Assembly (NCBI RefSeq): GCF_001544495.1
Contig: NZ_FCNZ02000014.1
Location: 124,001-188,000 of the forward strand
Length of the DNA stretch: 64,000 nucleotides
Direction: 5' to 3'
Source: Caballeronia telluris
GTDB lineage: Bacteria; Pseudomonadota; Gammaproteobacteria; Burkholderiales; Burkholderiaceae
Made by a program: the position numbers and the translations under genes. Shown piece by piece: positions 43,083 through 55,649 of the stretch (position 1 is the first letter of the stretch; each line of letters begins with the position of its first letter). Under the pieces are notes generated by a model. It worked only from the letters and a program-made list of their open reading frames with translations, ran no database searches and was not told the origin of the DNA.

Positions 43083-44222
43083 TTGTCGAGCACCGAAGCG
43101 AAGGACCTCGCCGCGCAGGGTGCGTTGGCGCGTGCCTGGGCGATCGTCGGCAAGGAGCCTGTCCTCGCGATTTTGATCGTCGCGCTCGTGGGGCTGCAGG
43201 TTCTGCATCCGCGCCCCTGGGGCACTCTGCCCGCGCTGATCGACTGGCAGACGGTCCTCACGCTCGCCGGTTTGCTGATGTTGACGAAGGCCGTCGAATT
43301 GTCAGGATTCCTGATGTGGATGGCGCATCGCGTCGTGCATCGCATCCATAGCGAGCGCGCGTTGGCGTTCCTGTTGGTCGGGCTCGCCGCCGGACTTTCG
43401 ACGCTGCTCACCAACGACGTCGCGCTGTTCGCCGTCGTGCCGCTGGCGCTTTCTCTGCACAAACTCGCACCGCTGCCGATCAAGCGGCTCGTCATCTTCA
43501 TCGCGCTCGCGGTGAACGCGGGATCGATACTGACGCCGCTAGGGAATCCTCAGAATCTTTTCCTCTGGCAGACGAGCGGCGTGTCGTTCGGCGCGTTCGT
43601 GTGGGCGCTCGCGCCGCTGTGCGCTGTATTGATGGCGATGCTGTACGTGCTGACGGCGTTCATGTTTCGCGCCGAACCGTTGGACCTTTCCGGCGACGTC
43701 GAAGAACATCGCGTCGACCGCACGCTGTGTATCGTGGCGGCGCTGGCGTTCGTCGTATTCGTCGCGTTCGCGGATGCGCATCATGCCGGGCCGGCGCTCG
43801 CCGCGGTCGCCGCCGGCTTTCTGCTGTGGCGACGGCAGGTCGTGCTGAAGATCGACTGGCTGCTGCTCCTCATCTTCGTGCTGATGTTCATCGTGTTGCG
43901 CAGCGCCGCCGTGTTGCCGTGGGTACACGACTCGATCGCGCGCATCGGCCTGCACACGCCGCTTCGCGCCTATGGCGCGGGCGCGGTGCTGTCGCAAGGG
44001 ATCAGCAACGTGCCGGCTGCCATCATGCTCGCCGAGTTCTCGAAGGACTGGCGCGCGCTCGCGTTCGGCGTGAGTGTCGGCGGCTTCGGCATCGCGATAG
44101 GCTCGCTCGCCAACCTGATCGCCGTGCGTCTCAGCGGCGAGAAGGGCATGTGGACACCATTTCACATCGTATCGATCCCATTCTGGATCGTGGCAACGCT
44201 GATCGGTGCGTGGCTCGTATGA
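43083..44222 (+). CDS. SLC13/ArsB-type anion permease
   Basis: 379 residues, about ten membrane helices. Matches the citrate/arsenite (CitM-ArsB) permease fold: LTLAGLLMLTKAVELSGFLM, LLTNDVALFAVVPLALSL, and VNAGSILTPLGNPQNLFLW, the conserved substrate loop. The substrate is not known. The start is a TTG at 43083 (LSSTEAKDLAAQG), seven bases after parB; no ATG lies before the first helix. The frame continues left into parB as a shadow. It sits between the partition genes and the atp operon. Confidence 0.82.
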   Translation: MSSTEAKDLAAQGALARAWAIVGKEPVLAILIVALVGLQVLHPRPWGTLPALIDWQTVLTLAGLLMLTKAVELSGFLMWMAHRVVHRIHSERALAFLLVGLAAGLSTLLTNDVALFAVVPLALSLHKLAPLPIKRLVIFIALAVNAGSILTPLGNPQNLFLWQTSGVSFGAFVWALAPLCAVLMAMLYVLTAFMFRAEPLDLSGDVEEHRVDRTLCIVAALAFVVFVAFADAHHAGPALAAVAAGFLLWRRQVVLKIDWLLLLIFVLMFIVLRSAAVLPWVHDSIARIGLHTPLRAYGAGAVLSQGISNVPAAIMLAEFSKDWRALAFGVSVGGFGIAIGSLANLIAVRLSGEKGMWTPFHIVSIPFWIVATLIGAWLV

Positions 44223-44277
44223 GCCGAACGCGCGCCTTACAACCCGTCACGAACGCGCGATAAATGCAAGAAAATTC

Positions 44278-44293
44278 TCAGTCGATCGACTGA
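44278..44293. promoter_or_regulatory. 16-bp perfect palindrome upstream of the atp promoter
   Basis: TCAGTCGATCGACTGA, centred about 50 bases before the -35 of the atp promoter. Its symmetry and place suggest a regulator site, but I recognise no owner. Confidence 0.4.
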
Positions 44294-44335
44294 TTTATAA
44301 GAGTCGTCTGCTTGGTTTTTGACGCACCTAAACTA

Positions 44336-44364
44336 TTGAATCCCCGACAACAATCGCTTACAAT
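44336..44364 (+). promoter_or_regulatory. Promoter of the atp operon
   Basis: TTGAAT (44336-44341), 17-base spacer, TACAAT (44359-44364): a good sigma-70 match about 105 bases before atpI. Confidence 0.6.
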
Positions 44365-44469
44365 CCCCCGGATTTATCAGCTTGGCGACCCAGAAAGCGC
44401 GGCGTAATCGCGCTGTCGAATGAAGGGGCGAAAGTAGTCGAGAACCGGGACTTTTTGGCAGATAGTGTG

Positions 44470-45021
44470 ATGACGGTGCGAGAGCAGAATCGAGCGCCGC
44501 GAGGCGGGCAAGACGGGCGCCGGTCGCCATCCGAAGCTGACCAGAACACGTCCGGAAATCGGCCGCACACCTCGTTCGACGATTCGTGGGACGCTGAAGC
44601 GCAAGATAACAATATCGTTCCGCTCACGCGGGCTCAGGCAGAAACGCTGTTTGGTCCGCAAGTGAGTCGTCCATCGCGGGTCACGCCGTACAAGGTCGTG
44701 GCTGCGCAAATGGTTTTGTCCCTGGGTGCAACGCTGGCGTGGTGGCTGTTCTACAGTCCGCCGGGTGATGCCGCGCTGTCTGCCTTTCTGGGAGGGGCGA
44801 TCTGCTGGGTGCCGAGCGCATTGTTCGCGGCACGCCTGAAAGCGAAGAGCGGCGCCGAAACCATCATGAGCTGGATGATCGGCGAGGCGCTCAAGATGGG
44901 CGCGACGATTGCTATGTTTGTCGCGATCGCGTTCTGGTACAAGGGCGCACTGTGGGTGCCGCTGCTGGTCACCTATCTGGTCGCGCTGAAGACGTACTGG
45001 ATTGCGATGGTGTGGCGCTGA
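44470..45021 (+). CDS. atpI: AtpI, ATP synthase assembly protein
   Basis: 183 residues. AtpI helps c-ring assembly and is the usual first gene of atp operons. It has a hydrophilic N-terminal extension of about 70 residues and then four hydrophobic helices (VVAAQMVLSLGATLAWWLFY, AFLGGAICWVPSALFAARL, LKMGATIAMFVAIAFWYKG, WVPLLVTYLVALKTYW). ATG 44470 is taken; a TTG at 44455 is in frame. The ribosome site is weak, consistent with low expression relative to structural subunits. Confidence 0.85.
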   Translation: MTVREQNRAPRGGQDGRRSPSEADQNTSGNRPHTSFDDSWDAEAQDNNIVPLTRAQAETLFGPQVSRPSRVTPYKVVAAQMVLSLGATLAWWLFYSPPGDAALSAFLGGAICWVPSALFAARLKAKSGAETIMSWMIGEALKMGATIAMFVAIAFWYKGALWVPLLVTYLVALKTYWIAMVWR

Positions 45022-45201
45022 GCGCGCGGGTCGAGACGAAGCGCGCCGGCAGTTGGATCGACAGTAACAGAGCAAATAAATACGTGCGGATTCCATATCC
45101 TGCACGCGGGCCTGCGCCCTGCGAGCCGCAAAGCCAACGCGGCGGCTCGGGGAGTCGACAGGCGGCGAAAGATTTTTGACAATTTGGGTGGCTTTAACGA
45201 T

Positions 45202-46053
45202 ATGGCAGCTAGCGAAGGAACGCGCGCTCTGGATCCGTCCGAGTACATTGCGCACCACTTGCAGAATCTTTCCAACCACCATCAGACGTCGATCTTCGAT
45301 ATCCACGTCTGGAATCTCGATACGTTGTTCTGGTCGATCGTCTGCGGCCTGGTCACGATCCTGATTCTCGGCCTCGCCGCCCGCAAGGCGACGTCCGGCG
45401 TTCCGGGGCGCTTCCAGAGCGCGATCGAAATGCTCGTCGAGATGGTCGAAGACCAGTCGAAGTCGATGATCCACGGCAACCGCCGCTTCATCGCGCCGCT
45501 CGCGCTGACGGTGTTCGTCTGGGTCGCCCTGATGAATTCGCTCGACTTCATCCCCGTCGACCTGCCGGGCCGCGTGATCGGCTGGCTCGGTCTGTCGGAA
45601 GCCATTCCGCATCACCGCATCGTGCCGACCGCCGACCTGAACGGCACGCTCGGCATCGCGCTCGGCGTGTTCGCGCTGATGATTTACTACAACCTCAAGA
45701 TCAAGGGCGCAGGCGGCTTCGTGCACGAACTGCTGTCGGCTCCGTTCGGCGCGCATCCGCTTCTGTGGATCCCGAACCTTGCACTGAACATCATCGAGTT
45801 CGTCGCCAAGACGGTTTCTCTCGGCATGCGGCTGTTCGGCAACATGTACGCGGGCGAACTGCTCTTCCTGCTGATCGCCCTGCTCGGCAGCATGTGGCAC
45901 TTCGGCGCGGACGCCTCCGTACTTGGCTTTCTCGGCCACGTGGTCGCGGGTACGGTCTGGGCGATTTTCCACATTCTGATCGTTCTGCTGCAAGCGTTCA
46001 TTTTCATGATGCTGACGCTGGTGTACATCGGCCAGGCGCATGACACGCATTAA
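45202..46053 (+). CDS. atpB: AtpB, ATP synthase Fo subunit a
   Basis: 283 residues. Membrane subunit that provides the proton half-channels. The C-terminal motif [20 protein letters not shown] contains the essential Arg, and [18 protein letters not shown] is the last helix. ATG 45202 ([15 protein letters not shown]) is chosen; an upstream in-frame ATG (45184) lacks a ribosome site. About 180 bases separate it from atpI. Confidence 0.97.
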   Translation: MAASEGTRALDPSEYIAHHLQNLSNHHQTSIFDIHVWNLDTLFWSIVCGLVTILILGLAARKATSGVPGRFQSAIEMLVEMVEDQSKSMIHGNRRFIAPLALTVFVWVALMNSLDFIPVDLPGRVIGWLGLSEAIPHHRIVPTADLNGTLGIALGVFALMIYYNLKIKGAGGFVHELLSAPFGAHPLLWIPNLALNIIEFVAKTVSLGMRLFGNMYAGELLFLLIALLGSMWHFGADASVLGFLGHVVAGTVWAIFHILIVLLQAFIFMMLTLVYIGQAHDTH

Positions 46054-46413
<360 letters not shown>

Positions 46414-46547
46414 GGTTCCTCGGAAGTGTGCGTCTGATCCATCGTGAAGACGCAGGACGGAACGGATGAGGGCGCTTTATCGATGCAACCGTCGATGAGC
46501 GCCTTACCGTTTCACTCTCCCGAAAAAGCAACGTTTAAGGAAACACC

Positions 46548-47018
46548 GTGAATCTCAACGCAACCCTGTTTGCGCAAATGGTCGTGTTTCTGATCCTCGC
46601 GTGGTTCACGATGAAGTTCGTGTGGCCGCCGTTGATCAACGCCCTCGATGAGCGCTCGAAGAAGATCGCCGACGGCCTCGCCGCCGCCGAAAAGGGCAAG
46701 ACGGAACTCGAAGCCGCGCACAAGCGCGTCGACCAGGAACTCGCGCAAGCCCGTAACGACGGCCAGCAGCGTATCGCCGAAGCTGAAAAGCGCGCGGTCG
46801 CCGTCGCCGATGAAATCAAGGCCAACGCACAAGCCGAAGCCGCGCGCATCGTTGCGCAGGCGAAGGCCGACGCGGACCAGCAAGTCGTGAAGGCACGCGA
46901 AACACTGCGCGCCGAAGTCGCGGCTTTGGCCGTGAAGGGCGCCGAGCAAATCCTGAAGCGCGAAGTCGACCAGAAGGCGCATGCCGATCTGCTGAATCAA
47001 CTCAAAACCGAGCTCTGA
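46548..47018 (+). CDS. atpF: AtpF, ATP synthase Fo subunit b
   Basis: 156 residues, one N-terminal membrane helix ([20 protein letters not shown]) and then a long Ala/Glu/Lys-rich coiled coil that forms the peripheral stalk. AAVEK-like heptads run to the end (LNQLKTEL). The gene lies two bases before atpH. Confidence 0.97.
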   Translation: MNLNATLFAQMVVFLILAWFTMKFVWPPLINALDERSKKIADGLAAAEKGKTELEAAHKRVDQELAQARNDGQQRIAEAEKRAVAVADEIKANAQAEAARIVAQAKADADQQVVKARETLRAEVAALAVKGAEQILKREVDQKAHADLLNQLKTEL

Positions 47019-47020
47019 TC

Positions 47021-47563
47021 ATGGCCGAACTTGCAACCATCGCCCGTCCTTACGCAGAAGCGCTGTTTCGCGTGGCCGAAGCCGGTGATCTCGCGGCCTG
47101 GTCCAACTTCGTCGAGGAGCTGGCACAGGTTGCGCGTCTGCCGGAAGTGCTGTCGGTCGCCACGAACCCGAAGGTCAGCCGCGAACAGGTCAGCGACCTG
47201 CTGCTTTCCGCGGTGAAGTCGCCGTTCGCGCAGGACAACGCCCAGGCGAAGAACTTCGTGCATATGCTGGTCGATAACCATCGCCTGCCGCTGATGCCCG
47301 AAGTCGCCGTGCAGTTCGACGAGTTGAAGAACGCCCGCGAAGGCGCGGCCGACGCGTTGATCGTGAGCGCGTTCCCGCTCGAAGGCGAACAGTTGAACGA
47401 CCTCGTCGCAAGTCTCGAACGCAAGTTCCAACGCAAGCTGAAAGCCACCGTCGAAATCGACCCGTCGCTGATCGGCGGCGTGCGCGTGACGGTTGGCGAC
47501 GAAGTGCTCGATACCTCGGTCCGCGCGCGCCTCGCCAGCATGCAGACGGCTCTGACCGCCTGA
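47021..47563 (+). CDS. atpH: AtpH, ATP synthase F1 subunit delta
   Basis: 180 residues. It joins the peripheral stalk to the top of F1. It starts [19 protein letters not shown] and ends with the conserved [20 protein letters not shown]. Spacing to atpF is two bases, so the two are tightly coupled. Confidence 0.97.
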   Translation: MAELATIARPYAEALFRVAEAGDLAAWSNFVEELAQVARLPEVLSVATNPKVSREQVSDLLLSAVKSPFAQDNAQAKNFVHMLVDNHRLPLMPEVAVQFDELKNAREGAADALIVSAFPLEGEQLNDLVASLERKFQRKLKATVEIDPSLIGGVRVTVGDEVLDTSVRARLASMQTALTA

Positions 47564-47609
47564 CGCGCCGAAGCTGGCACGCAACAGAATTGACTATCAG
47601 GAGCGAATA

Positions 47610-49151
47610 ATGCAACTCAATCCCTCTGAGATCAGTGAGCTGATCAAGAGCCGGATCCAGGGCCTTGAAGCGAGCGCGGACGTTCGCAACCAGGGCACGG
47701 TGATCTCCGTGACCGACGGTATCGTGCGCATCCACGGCCTGTCGGACGTGATGCAGGGCGAAATGCTCGAATTCCCGGGCAACACGTTCGGCCTCGCGCT
47801 GAACCTCGAGCGCGACTCGGTCGGCGCCGTGATTCTGGGTGAATACGAACACATTTCGGAAGGCGACATCGTCAAGACGACGGGCCGCATTCTCGAAGTG
47901 CCGGTGGGTCCGGAACTGCTCGGCCGCGTGGTCGATGCACTCGGCAACCCGATCGACGGCAAGGGTCCGGTCAACGCGAAGATGACCGACGCAGTCGAAA
48001 AGATTGCACCGGGCGTGATCTGGCGTAAGTCGGTGTCGGAGCCGGTCCAGACCGGCCTGAAGTCGATCGACGCGATGGTTCCCGTCGGCCGCGGCCAGCG
48101 CGAACTGATCATCGGCGACCGCCAGTGCGGCAAGACCGCCGTCGCGATCGACGCGATCATCAACCAGAAAGGCAAGAACCTCCTCTGTATCTACGTCGCG
48201 ATCGGCCAGAAGGCTTCGTCGATCATGAACGTGGTGCGCAAGCTCGAAGAAACCGGCGCGATGGAATACACGATCGTCGTCGCGGCTTCGGCTTCGGAAT
48301 CGGCTGCGATGCAATATCTCGCGCCGTACGCCGGCTGCACGATGGGCGAGTACTTCCGCGATCGTGGCCAGGACGCGCTGATCGTCTATGACGACTTGAC
48401 CAAGCAAGCGTGGGCGTATCGCCAGATTTCGCTCTTGCTGCGCCGCCCGCCGGGCCGTGAAGCGTATCCGGGCGACGTGTTCTATCTGCACTCGCGTCTC
48501 CTCGAACGTGCGGCTCGCGTGTCGGAAGACTACGTCGAGAAGTTCACCAACGGCGAAGTGAAGGGCAAGAGCGGCTCGCTGACGGCACTGCCCGTCATCG
48601 AAACGCAAGCCGGCGACGTGACCGCGTTCGTTCCGACGAACGTGATCTCGATCACTGACGGCCAGATCTTCCTGGAAACCGACCTGTTCAACGCCGGTAT
48701 CCGCCCTGCGATCAACGCGGGCGTCTCGGTGTCGCGAGTCGGCGGTGCAGCGCAGACCAAGGTCGTGAAGAAGCTGTCGGGCGGTATCCGTACCGACCTC
48801 GCGCAGTATCGTGAACTCGCGGCGTTCGCGCAGTTCGCATCGGACCTCGACGAAGCCACCCGCAAGCAGCTCGAACGCGGCCGCCGCGTGACGGAACTGC
48901 TCAAGCAGCCGCAGTATCAGCCGCTGCAAGTGTGGGAACTGGCTGTCGCGCTGTTCGCGGCGAACAACGGTTATCTCGACGACCTCGAAGTCAGCCAGGT
49001 GCTGCCGTTCGAAAAGGGTCTGCGCGAATACCTGAAGACGAGCCACGCCGACATGATCAAGCGCATCGAAGACAACAAAGACTTGTCGAAGGACGACGAC
49101 GGCGCACTGCATGCCGCGCTGAAGGACTTCAAGAAGTCGGGCGCTTACTGA
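47610..49151 (+). CDS. atpA: AtpA, ATP synthase F1 subunit alpha
   Basis: 513 residues. Non-catalytic nucleotide-binding subunit. [18 protein letters not shown] is the start, the P-loop is [15 protein letters not shown] (Cys where E. coli has Thr), and the alpha signature [14 protein letters not shown] is present. ATG 47610 follows AGGAGCGA. All regions are full length. Confidence 0.98.
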   Translation: MQLNPSEISELIKSRIQGLEASADVRNQGTVISVTDGIVRIHGLSDVMQGEMLEFPGNTFGLALNLERDSVGAVILGEYEHISEGDIVKTTGRILEVPVGPELLGRVVDALGNPIDGKGPVNAKMTDAVEKIAPGVIWRKSVSEPVQTGLKSIDAMVPVGRGQRELIIGDRQCGKTAVAIDAIINQKGKNLLCIYVAIGQKASSIMNVVRKLEETGAMEYTIVVAASASESAAMQYLAPYAGCTMGEYFRDRGQDALIVYDDLTKQAWAYRQISLLLRRPPGREAYPGDVFYLHSRLLERAARVSEDYVEKFTNGEVKGKSGSLTALPVIETQAGDVTAFVPTNVISITDGQIFLETDLFNAGIRPAINAGVSVSRVGGAAQTKVVKKLSGGIRTDLAQYRELAAFAQFASDLDEATRKQLERGRRVTELLKQPQYQPLQVWELAVALFAANNGYLDDLEVSQVLPFEKGLREYLKTSHADMIKRIEDNKDLSKDDDGALHAALKDFKKSGAY

Positions 49152-49246
49152 TCTCAACATTGATCGGGACTTTGGAGCGGCGCGGGCCGCTTCGGGCCGC
49201 AAGGCAGGATGAAGCACCCCGCGCCACTCTGATCAAGGAGTAAGCA

Positions 49247-50137
49247 ATGGCTGGAATGAAGGAAATTCGCGGCAAGATCAAGAGCGTGCAGAACACGCGC
49301 AAGATCACGAAGGCGATGGAGATGGTGGCCGCATCGAAGATGCGCCGCGCGCAAGAACGCATGCGCGCCGCTCGTCCGTACGCCGTCAAGGTTCGTGACA
49401 TCGCGGCGCACATGAGTGCAGCCACGCCCGAGTACCGTCATCCGTTCATGGTGAAGAACGAAGGCGCGAAAGTGGCCGGCATCATCCTCGTCACGACCGA
49501 CAAGGGCCTGTGTGGCGGCATGAACACGAACATCCTGCGTGCATCGGTTCAGAAGTTCAAGGAACTGGAGCAGCAGGGCACGTCGATCGAAGCATCGGCG
49601 ATCGGCAGCAAGGGTCTCGGCTTTCTCAATCGCCTGCGCGCGAAGGTCGTGTCGCAAGTCACGCATCTCGGCGACACGCCGCATCTGGAAAAGCTGATCG
49701 GCGCGGTGAAGGTGCAGCTCGACCTGTACTCGGAAGGCAAGATCAACGCGGTGTACCTGGCGTACACGCGCTTCGTCAACACGATGAAGCAGGAAGCGGT
49801 GATCGAGCAACTGCTGCCGCTGTCGGCGGAAGACTTCAAGCGCCGCGACGACGAAGAAGGGTCCGTCACGCCGAAAACGTCGTGGGACTACATCTACGAG
49901 CCGGATGCGCAGACCGTTGTTGATGAACTGCTCGTGCGTTATGTCGAAGCGCTCGTCTATCAGGCGGTCGCGGAGAACATGGCGTCGGAGCAATCGGCCC
50001 GGATGGTCGCGATGAAGGCCGCGTCGGACAATGCGAAGACCGTGATCGGCGAATTGCAGCTCGTCTACAACAAGAGCCGGCAGGCCGCGATTACGAAGGA
50101 ACTCTCGGAAATCGTCGGCGGCGCCGCTGCGGTCTGA
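49247..50137 (+). CDS. atpG: AtpG, ATP synthase F1 subunit gamma
   Basis: 296 residues. The rotating central shaft. It starts [40 protein letters not shown] and ends [20 protein letters not shown], both conserved helices of the coiled coil. GLCGGMNTN marks the globular part. AAGGAG precedes the ATG. Confidence 0.97.
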   Translation: MAGMKEIRGKIKSVQNTRKITKAMEMVAASKMRRAQERMRAARPYAVKVRDIAAHMSAATPEYRHPFMVKNEGAKVAGIILVTTDKGLCGGMNTNILRASVQKFKELEQQGTSIEASAIGSKGLGFLNRLRAKVVSQVTHLGDTPHLEKLIGAVKVQLDLYSEGKINAVYLAYTRFVNTMKQEAVIEQLLPLSAEDFKRRDDEEGSVTPKTSWDYIYEPDAQTVVDELLVRYVEALVYQAVAENMASEQSARMVAMKAASDNAKTVIGELQLVYNKSRQAAITKELSEIVGGAAAV

Positions 50138-50140
50138 TGA

Positions 50141-51574
<1,434 letters not shown>

Positions 51575-51665
51575 AGGCTTGAGTGCAGGCAACGTGGCGC
51601 GGATTCTGCGGCGATCAAGGTAGAAGCCGCGCCAAACGCATTACGCTCAACCAGGAATCGACACC

Positions 51666-52091
51666 ATGGCAACCATCAAAGTAGACGTCGTCAGCGCGGA
51701 AGAGCAGATCTTCTCGGGTCAGGCGAAGTTCGTCGCGCTGCCGGGCGAAGCGGGTGAACTCGGCATTCTGCCGGGCCACACGCCGCTCATCACGCGTATT
51801 CGTCCGGGCGCGGTGCGCATCGAGGCGGAAGACGGCTCGGAAGAATTCGTGTTCGTCGCAGGCGGGATTCTCGAAATCCAGCCGGGCGTCGTGACCGTGC
51901 TCGCCGATACGGCGATCCGCGGCGCCGACCTCGACGAAGCGAAAGCCGAGCAGGCGAAGAAGCGTGCCGAAGAAGCGCTGCAAAACACGGGCTCGAACCT
52001 TGAGTACGCAACCGCGCAAGCGGAACTGGCGTATGCGACGGCTCAGCTCGCGGCCATTCAGCGTCTGCGGAAGCTTCGCGCGCAGCATTGA
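51666..52091 (+). CDS. atpC: AtpC, ATP synthase F1 subunit epsilon
   Basis: 141 residues. It couples rotation to Fo and inhibits ATP hydrolysis. The N-terminal beta-sandwich ([37 protein letters not shown]) is followed by a two-helix C-terminus ([31 protein letters not shown]). It is the last gene of the operon, with a terminator 27 bases later. Confidence 0.98.
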   Translation: MATIKVDVVSAEEQIFSGQAKFVALPGEAGELGILPGHTPLITRIRPGAVRIEAEDGSEEFVFVAGGILEIQPGVVTVLADTAIRGADLDEAKAEQAKKRAEEALQNTGSNLEYATAQAELAYATAQLAAIQRLRKLRAQH

Positions 52092-52117
52092 GCGCGGTTT
52101 CATCGCGTGATCGAAAG

Positions 52118-52139
52118 AGCAGCCTTCGGGCTGCTTTTT
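52118..52139 (+). terminator. Terminator of the atp operon
   Basis: AGCAGCC, loop TTCG, GGCTGCT, then TTTTC. Short but well placed. Confidence 0.85.
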
Positions 52140-52366
52140 CGTTTTTGGCGCGCCGATACACGCCCGACACGCTCGCGCATTTCTGCATATCGATTGTGCG
52201 GCGGCTCACGTTTCGCGCGTACACGCTGATTCGACGCCGTTTGTGCGCGGCGGTGACAAGATGCGTTGCGGGTAACACTCAATGCCCGCCATTCCTTTTG
52301 CCATGCAAAATGGTCTTCCAAAACGCCTGCAACGCTGGGGCAGCGGATTCCAAAGCGGAGACATCG

Positions 52367-54097
52367 ATGGCAAATCAACCGACGCAAGCCGGCGCGCAAA
52401 TCGAACCGCGCGACGGCCTTTCCTACGTCCGCGGCTCGACCGACATTCCCCTCTCCGACGCGACCGTGTCGCGCTTTCTCCTCGACACGGTCGCGCGATT
52501 TCCCGACCGGCCGGCCGTCACGTTTCGCGAGCAGAACATCCGCTGGACCTGGCGGCAGTTCGCCGACGAAGTCGACATCCTCGCATGCGGGCTCATTGCG
52601 CTCGGGATCGAAAAGGGCGATCGAGTGGGAATCTGGTCGCCGAATCGCGCTGAATGGCTGCTGACGCAGTTCGCGACGGCGCGGATCGGCGCGGTGCTGG
52701 TGAACATCAACCCGGCTTATCGGCTCGCCGAACTCGAATACGCGCTCAACAAGGTCGGCTGTCGCGCGCTGATCGCGGCCGAGCAGTTCAAGACGTCGAA
52801 GTATCTGGACATGCTGCAAACGCTCGCGCCCGAACTCGCCAACGCCGAGCCGAACGCGCTGCGCGCCGCGAAGCTGCCGACGTTGCGCACGGTGATCCGC
52901 ATGGGCGAGGCGAAAACGGCCGGCATGCTCAATTTCGGCGATGTCATGGCGCGCGGCCGCGAGCAACTCGATACGCCGAAGCTCGGCGCACTCGAAGCGA
53001 CGCTCAACGCTCAAGAGCCGATCAACATCCAGTTCACGAGCGGCACGACCGGCAATCCGAAGGGCGCGACACTCACGCACCACAACGTTGTGAACAACGC
53101 GCGCTATATCGCGATGGCGATGCGCCTCTCCGAGAACGATTCGCTTTGCATTCCGGTGCCGCTTTATCACTGCTTCGGCATGGTGCTGGCGGTGCTCGCG
53201 TGCGTCTCGACGGGCTGCGCGATGGTTTTCCCCGGCGAAGCCTTCGATCCCGCCGCGACGCTCGCCGCCGTCCACGAGGAGCGCTGCACGGCGCTGCACG
53301 GCGTGCCGACGATGTTCATCGCCGAGCTTGATCATCCCGACTTCGCGAACTACGACCTCAGCCGCCTGCGCACGGGCATCATGGCCGGCTCGCCGTGCCC
53401 GATCGAGACGATGAAGCGCGTCGTGTCGACGATGAACCTGCGCGAGATCACGATCGCCTACGGCATGACGGAAACGAGCCCGGTGTCATTCCAGAGTTCG
53501 ACGACCGATCCGCTCGACAAGCGCACGACGACGGTCGGACGCATCCAGCCGCACCTCGAAGTGAAGGTGATCGATCCGACGGGTGACATCGTGCCGGTCG
53601 GCGAAACGGGCGAACTGTGCACGCGCGGCTATTCGGTGATGAAGGGCTATTGGGGCGAAGAGGAAAAGACGCGCGAATCGATCGTCGATGGCTGGATGCA
53701 CACCGGCGATCTCGCGACGATCGACGCCGAAGGCTATTGCAACATCGTCGGCCGGCTGAAGGACATGCTGATTCGCGGCGGCGAAAACGTCTATCCGCGC
53801 GAAATCGAAGAGTTTCTGTTCCGGCATCCGAAGGTGCAGTCGGTCCAGGTGTTCGGCGTGCCCGACCAGAAATACGGAGAGGAAGTGTGCGCGTGGATCG
53901 TCGTGCGGCCGGGCGAGCACGCGACCGAGCAGGACATTCGCGAATTCTGCCAAGGGCAGATCGCGCATTACAAGATCCCGCGTTATATCCGCTTCGTCGA
54001 CGAGTTGCCGATGACCGTGACCGGCAAGGCGCAAAAATTCGTCATGCGCGCGCGGATGATCGAAGAACTGAAGGTGGCGGAGACAAAAACGGCTTGA
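52367..54097 (+). CDS. Acyl-CoA synthetase (AMP-binding, FadD/LcfB-like)
   Basis: 576 residues. It activates a fatty or related acid to its acyl-CoA through an acyl-AMP. Motif A5-type [56 protein letters not shown] and the C-terminal catalytic Lys region [13 protein letters not shown] are all present. It resembles medium/long-chain synthetases rather than acetyl-CoA synthetase; chain length not deducible. ATG 52367 (MANQPTQAG) has CGGAG upstream. The open frame extends left to 52088, but that stretch is Arg/Cys-rich and overlaps the atp terminator. Confidence 0.9.
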   Translation: MANQPTQAGAQIEPRDGLSYVRGSTDIPLSDATVSRFLLDTVARFPDRPAVTFREQNIRWTWRQFADEVDILACGLIALGIEKGDRVGIWSPNRAEWLLTQFATARIGAVLVNINPAYRLAELEYALNKVGCRALIAAEQFKTSKYLDMLQTLAPELANAEPNALRAAKLPTLRTVIRMGEAKTAGMLNFGDVMARGREQLDTPKLGALEATLNAQEPINIQFTSGTTGNPKGATLTHHNVVNNARYIAMAMRLSENDSLCIPVPLYHCFGMVLAVLACVSTGCAMVFPGEAFDPAATLAAVHEERCTALHGVPTMFIAELDHPDFANYDLSRLRTGIMAGSPCPIETMKRVVSTMNLREITIAYGMTETSPVSFQSSTTDPLDKRTTTVGRIQPHLEVKVIDPTGDIVPVGETGELCTRGYSVMKGYWGEEEKTRESIVDGWMHTGDLATIDAEGYCNIVGRLKDMLIRGGENVYPREIEEFLFRHPKVQSVQVFGVPDQKYGEEVCAWIVVRPGEHATEQDIREFCQGQIAHYKIPRYIRFVDELPMTVTGKAQKFVMRARMIEELKVAETKTA

Positions 54098-54192
54098 ATC
54101 GACGGAGAATGCGTCGCGTTTTCCCATCGACATCGACAGACGCAACAAACGCGCGATTCGTTTCAGGAATCGCGCAAACGTTTGTCCGGACG

Positions 54193-54218
54193 AAAAAAAA
54201 GCGGGCCTGGAGCCCGCT
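54193..54218 (-). terminator. Minus-strand terminator downstream of an unidentified transcript
   Basis: Read on the minus strand: AGCGGGC, five-base loop, GCCCGCT, then eight T. It fits transcription coming from the right, yet no convincing minus-strand gene lies there. On the plus strand the stem is followed by only TAAAAACC, so it serves the acyl-CoA synthetase gene poorly. Confidence 0.65.
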
Positions 54219-54258
54219 AAAAACCACACGCTACGGGGTTAGCGCGAGGAGACCAAAG

Positions 54259-54429
54259 GTGGGAACGATTTCGATACCGCTTGTGTACCGAAGAACGACC
54301 CCAGCAAAGATGTCCCAGTCGAGGGTTTCGGCGATTGCCGACTATCAGGCGCGTGGTCTTTCCTTACACACCGCACCCAACACATCCGTGTTGAAACCGT
54401 TTGAAGAGATTGTGGGCGAATTGATCTGA
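54259..54429 (+). CDS. Candidate 56-residue small protein
   Basis: GTG start at 54259 with AGGAGA six bases upstream, ending in TGA. The product reads GTISIPLVYRRTTPAKMSQS at the start and VLKPFEEIVGELI at the end, with balanced composition. I know no family for it. Its third-codon GC is clearly lower than that of the neighbours, which may mean foreign or non-coding sequence. A minus-strand frame at 54239-54472 covers the same bases but is less protein-like. Because a minus-strand terminator lies directly to the left, the region might instead be a small RNA on the minus strand. Confidence 0.35.
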   Translation: MGTISIPLVYRRTTPAKMSQSRVSAIADYQARGLSLHTAPNTSVLKPFEEIVGELI

Positions 54430-54706
54430 AGTCGCCGTAACAAAGTGTTTCAGGTTGTAACCCGCGTCGCATAAGGCACAGCGGAAATATCTAAGCGCTT
54501 TTTCTGGCAAATTCGAATATAAATTGTTCGACCATTGGAGTTTGCCGCCCCGCGAATTGGCGTTATGGTCCGATTGCTATTTTTCAGACTAGTGCAAAAA
54601 CTCTAAAAGTCCGCGAGAATCGAACGTCCGGTCTAATGAAATCGAAACGCATTTTTGGCAGGCAAGGAATAAACCGGCCGGCCACGCGAAAACACGGAGA
54701 CAACAA
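54430..54706. other. AT-rich intergenic region before the esterase
   Basis: The stretch 54480-54620 is markedly richer in A and T than the rest of the window (for example AATTCGAATATAAATTG). It probably holds the esterase promoter and possibly one for a minus-strand transcript, but I cannot assign clear -35/-10 pairs. Confidence 0.4.
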
Positions 54707-55645
54707 TTGACCATCGACGCAGACCTCCTCGGCTACTACCGCGCGGTTGCGGAAACCTTCCCGCCGCTTCTCTACGACGCCGATGCGCAGGCTGTGCGCC
54801 AGCGCTTCAGCGATGTCGCCCGCACCTTCGCACGCCCGCGTCCCGGGGAAATCGCCGTGACGGACACCGTGCTGCCGCTCGAGGGGCGCGAACTTCCGGC
54901 CCGCTTCTATCGACCGGCGGCGGCGAGTGGCGCGCTGCCGCTGCTCGTGTACTTTCACGGTGGCGGCTGGGTCGTCGGCGATCTCGATACGCATGACGAG
55001 TTCGTCGCCCGCCTCGCCATCGACGCGAATTGCGCCGTCGCCAGCGTCGACTATCGGCTTGCGCCGGAGCATCCGTTCCCCGCGCCGTGCGACGACGCGC
55101 TCGATGCGCTGCTCTGGCTCGCGGAACATCGCTCGCGGCTCGGTTTCGTCACCGACCGGCTGGCCGTCGGCGGCGACAGCGCAGGTGCGCATCTCGCCGT
55201 CGTCGCGGCGCGCGGCGCCAATGAGCGCGTCGCCGGGCTGGTCGGCGCGCAGTTGCTGCTTTATCCGGCGATGCGCCGCCAGTTCGAGAGCGCGAGTTGT
55301 ATCGCGAATGCGAACGGCCCGGGGCTGACCAACGACGAAATGAAATGGTACTGGGCGCAATTCCTGTCCGGCGCGGCGCCGGTCGCCGACGACGTCCGCG
55401 CGTTCCCGCTCGCCGAGCCGTTCGAACGCGCGCCGTCGCCGGCGCTGATCGTCGCCGCCGCGCACGATCCGCTCTACGACGACGCCTTCGAACTCTCGCG
55501 CTTTCTGCAAACCAGCGGCGGGCGCGTTGAACTGATCGACGCCGCCGACATGACGCACGGTTTCGGGCGCATCCAGTCGCATTCGCCCGTGGCGGCGGCG
55601 CATATGAAGCGCGTCGCGGCGCGCATCGGCGAGATGCTGCGCTAG
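54707..55645 (+). CDS. Alpha/beta hydrolase, HSL-family esterase
   Basis: 312 residues. Cytoplasmic carboxylesterase of the hormone-sensitive-lipase family. The oxyanion motif is [16 protein letters not shown], the nucleophile Ser is in [14 protein letters not shown], and the acid/base residues lie in HDPLYDD and [19 protein letters not shown] is the family signature. The start is a TTG at 54707 (encoding the first Met of [12 protein letters not shown]); CGGAGA lies six bases upstream and no ATG fits. The natural ester is unknown. It converges with pheC, with four bases between the stops. Confidence 0.92.
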   Translation: MTIDADLLGYYRAVAETFPPLLYDADAQAVRQRFSDVARTFARPRPGEIAVTDTVLPLEGRELPARFYRPAAASGALPLLVYFHGGGWVVGDLDTHDEFVARLAIDANCAVASVDYRLAPEHPFPAPCDDALDALLWLAEHRSRLGFVTDRLAVGGDSAGAHLAVVAARGANERVAGLVGAQLLLYPAMRRQFESASCIANANGPGLTNDEMKWYWAQFLSGAAPVADDVRAFPLAEPFERAPSPALIVAAAHDPLYDDAFELSRFLQTSGGRVELIDAADMTHGFGRIQSHSPVAAAHMKRVAARIGEMLR

Positions 55646-55649
55646 CGCG

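Noticed and set aside
44319..44346. atp promoter with -35 TTGACG at 44319
   Set aside because: No -10 at the right distance; TTGAAT with TACAAT fits better.
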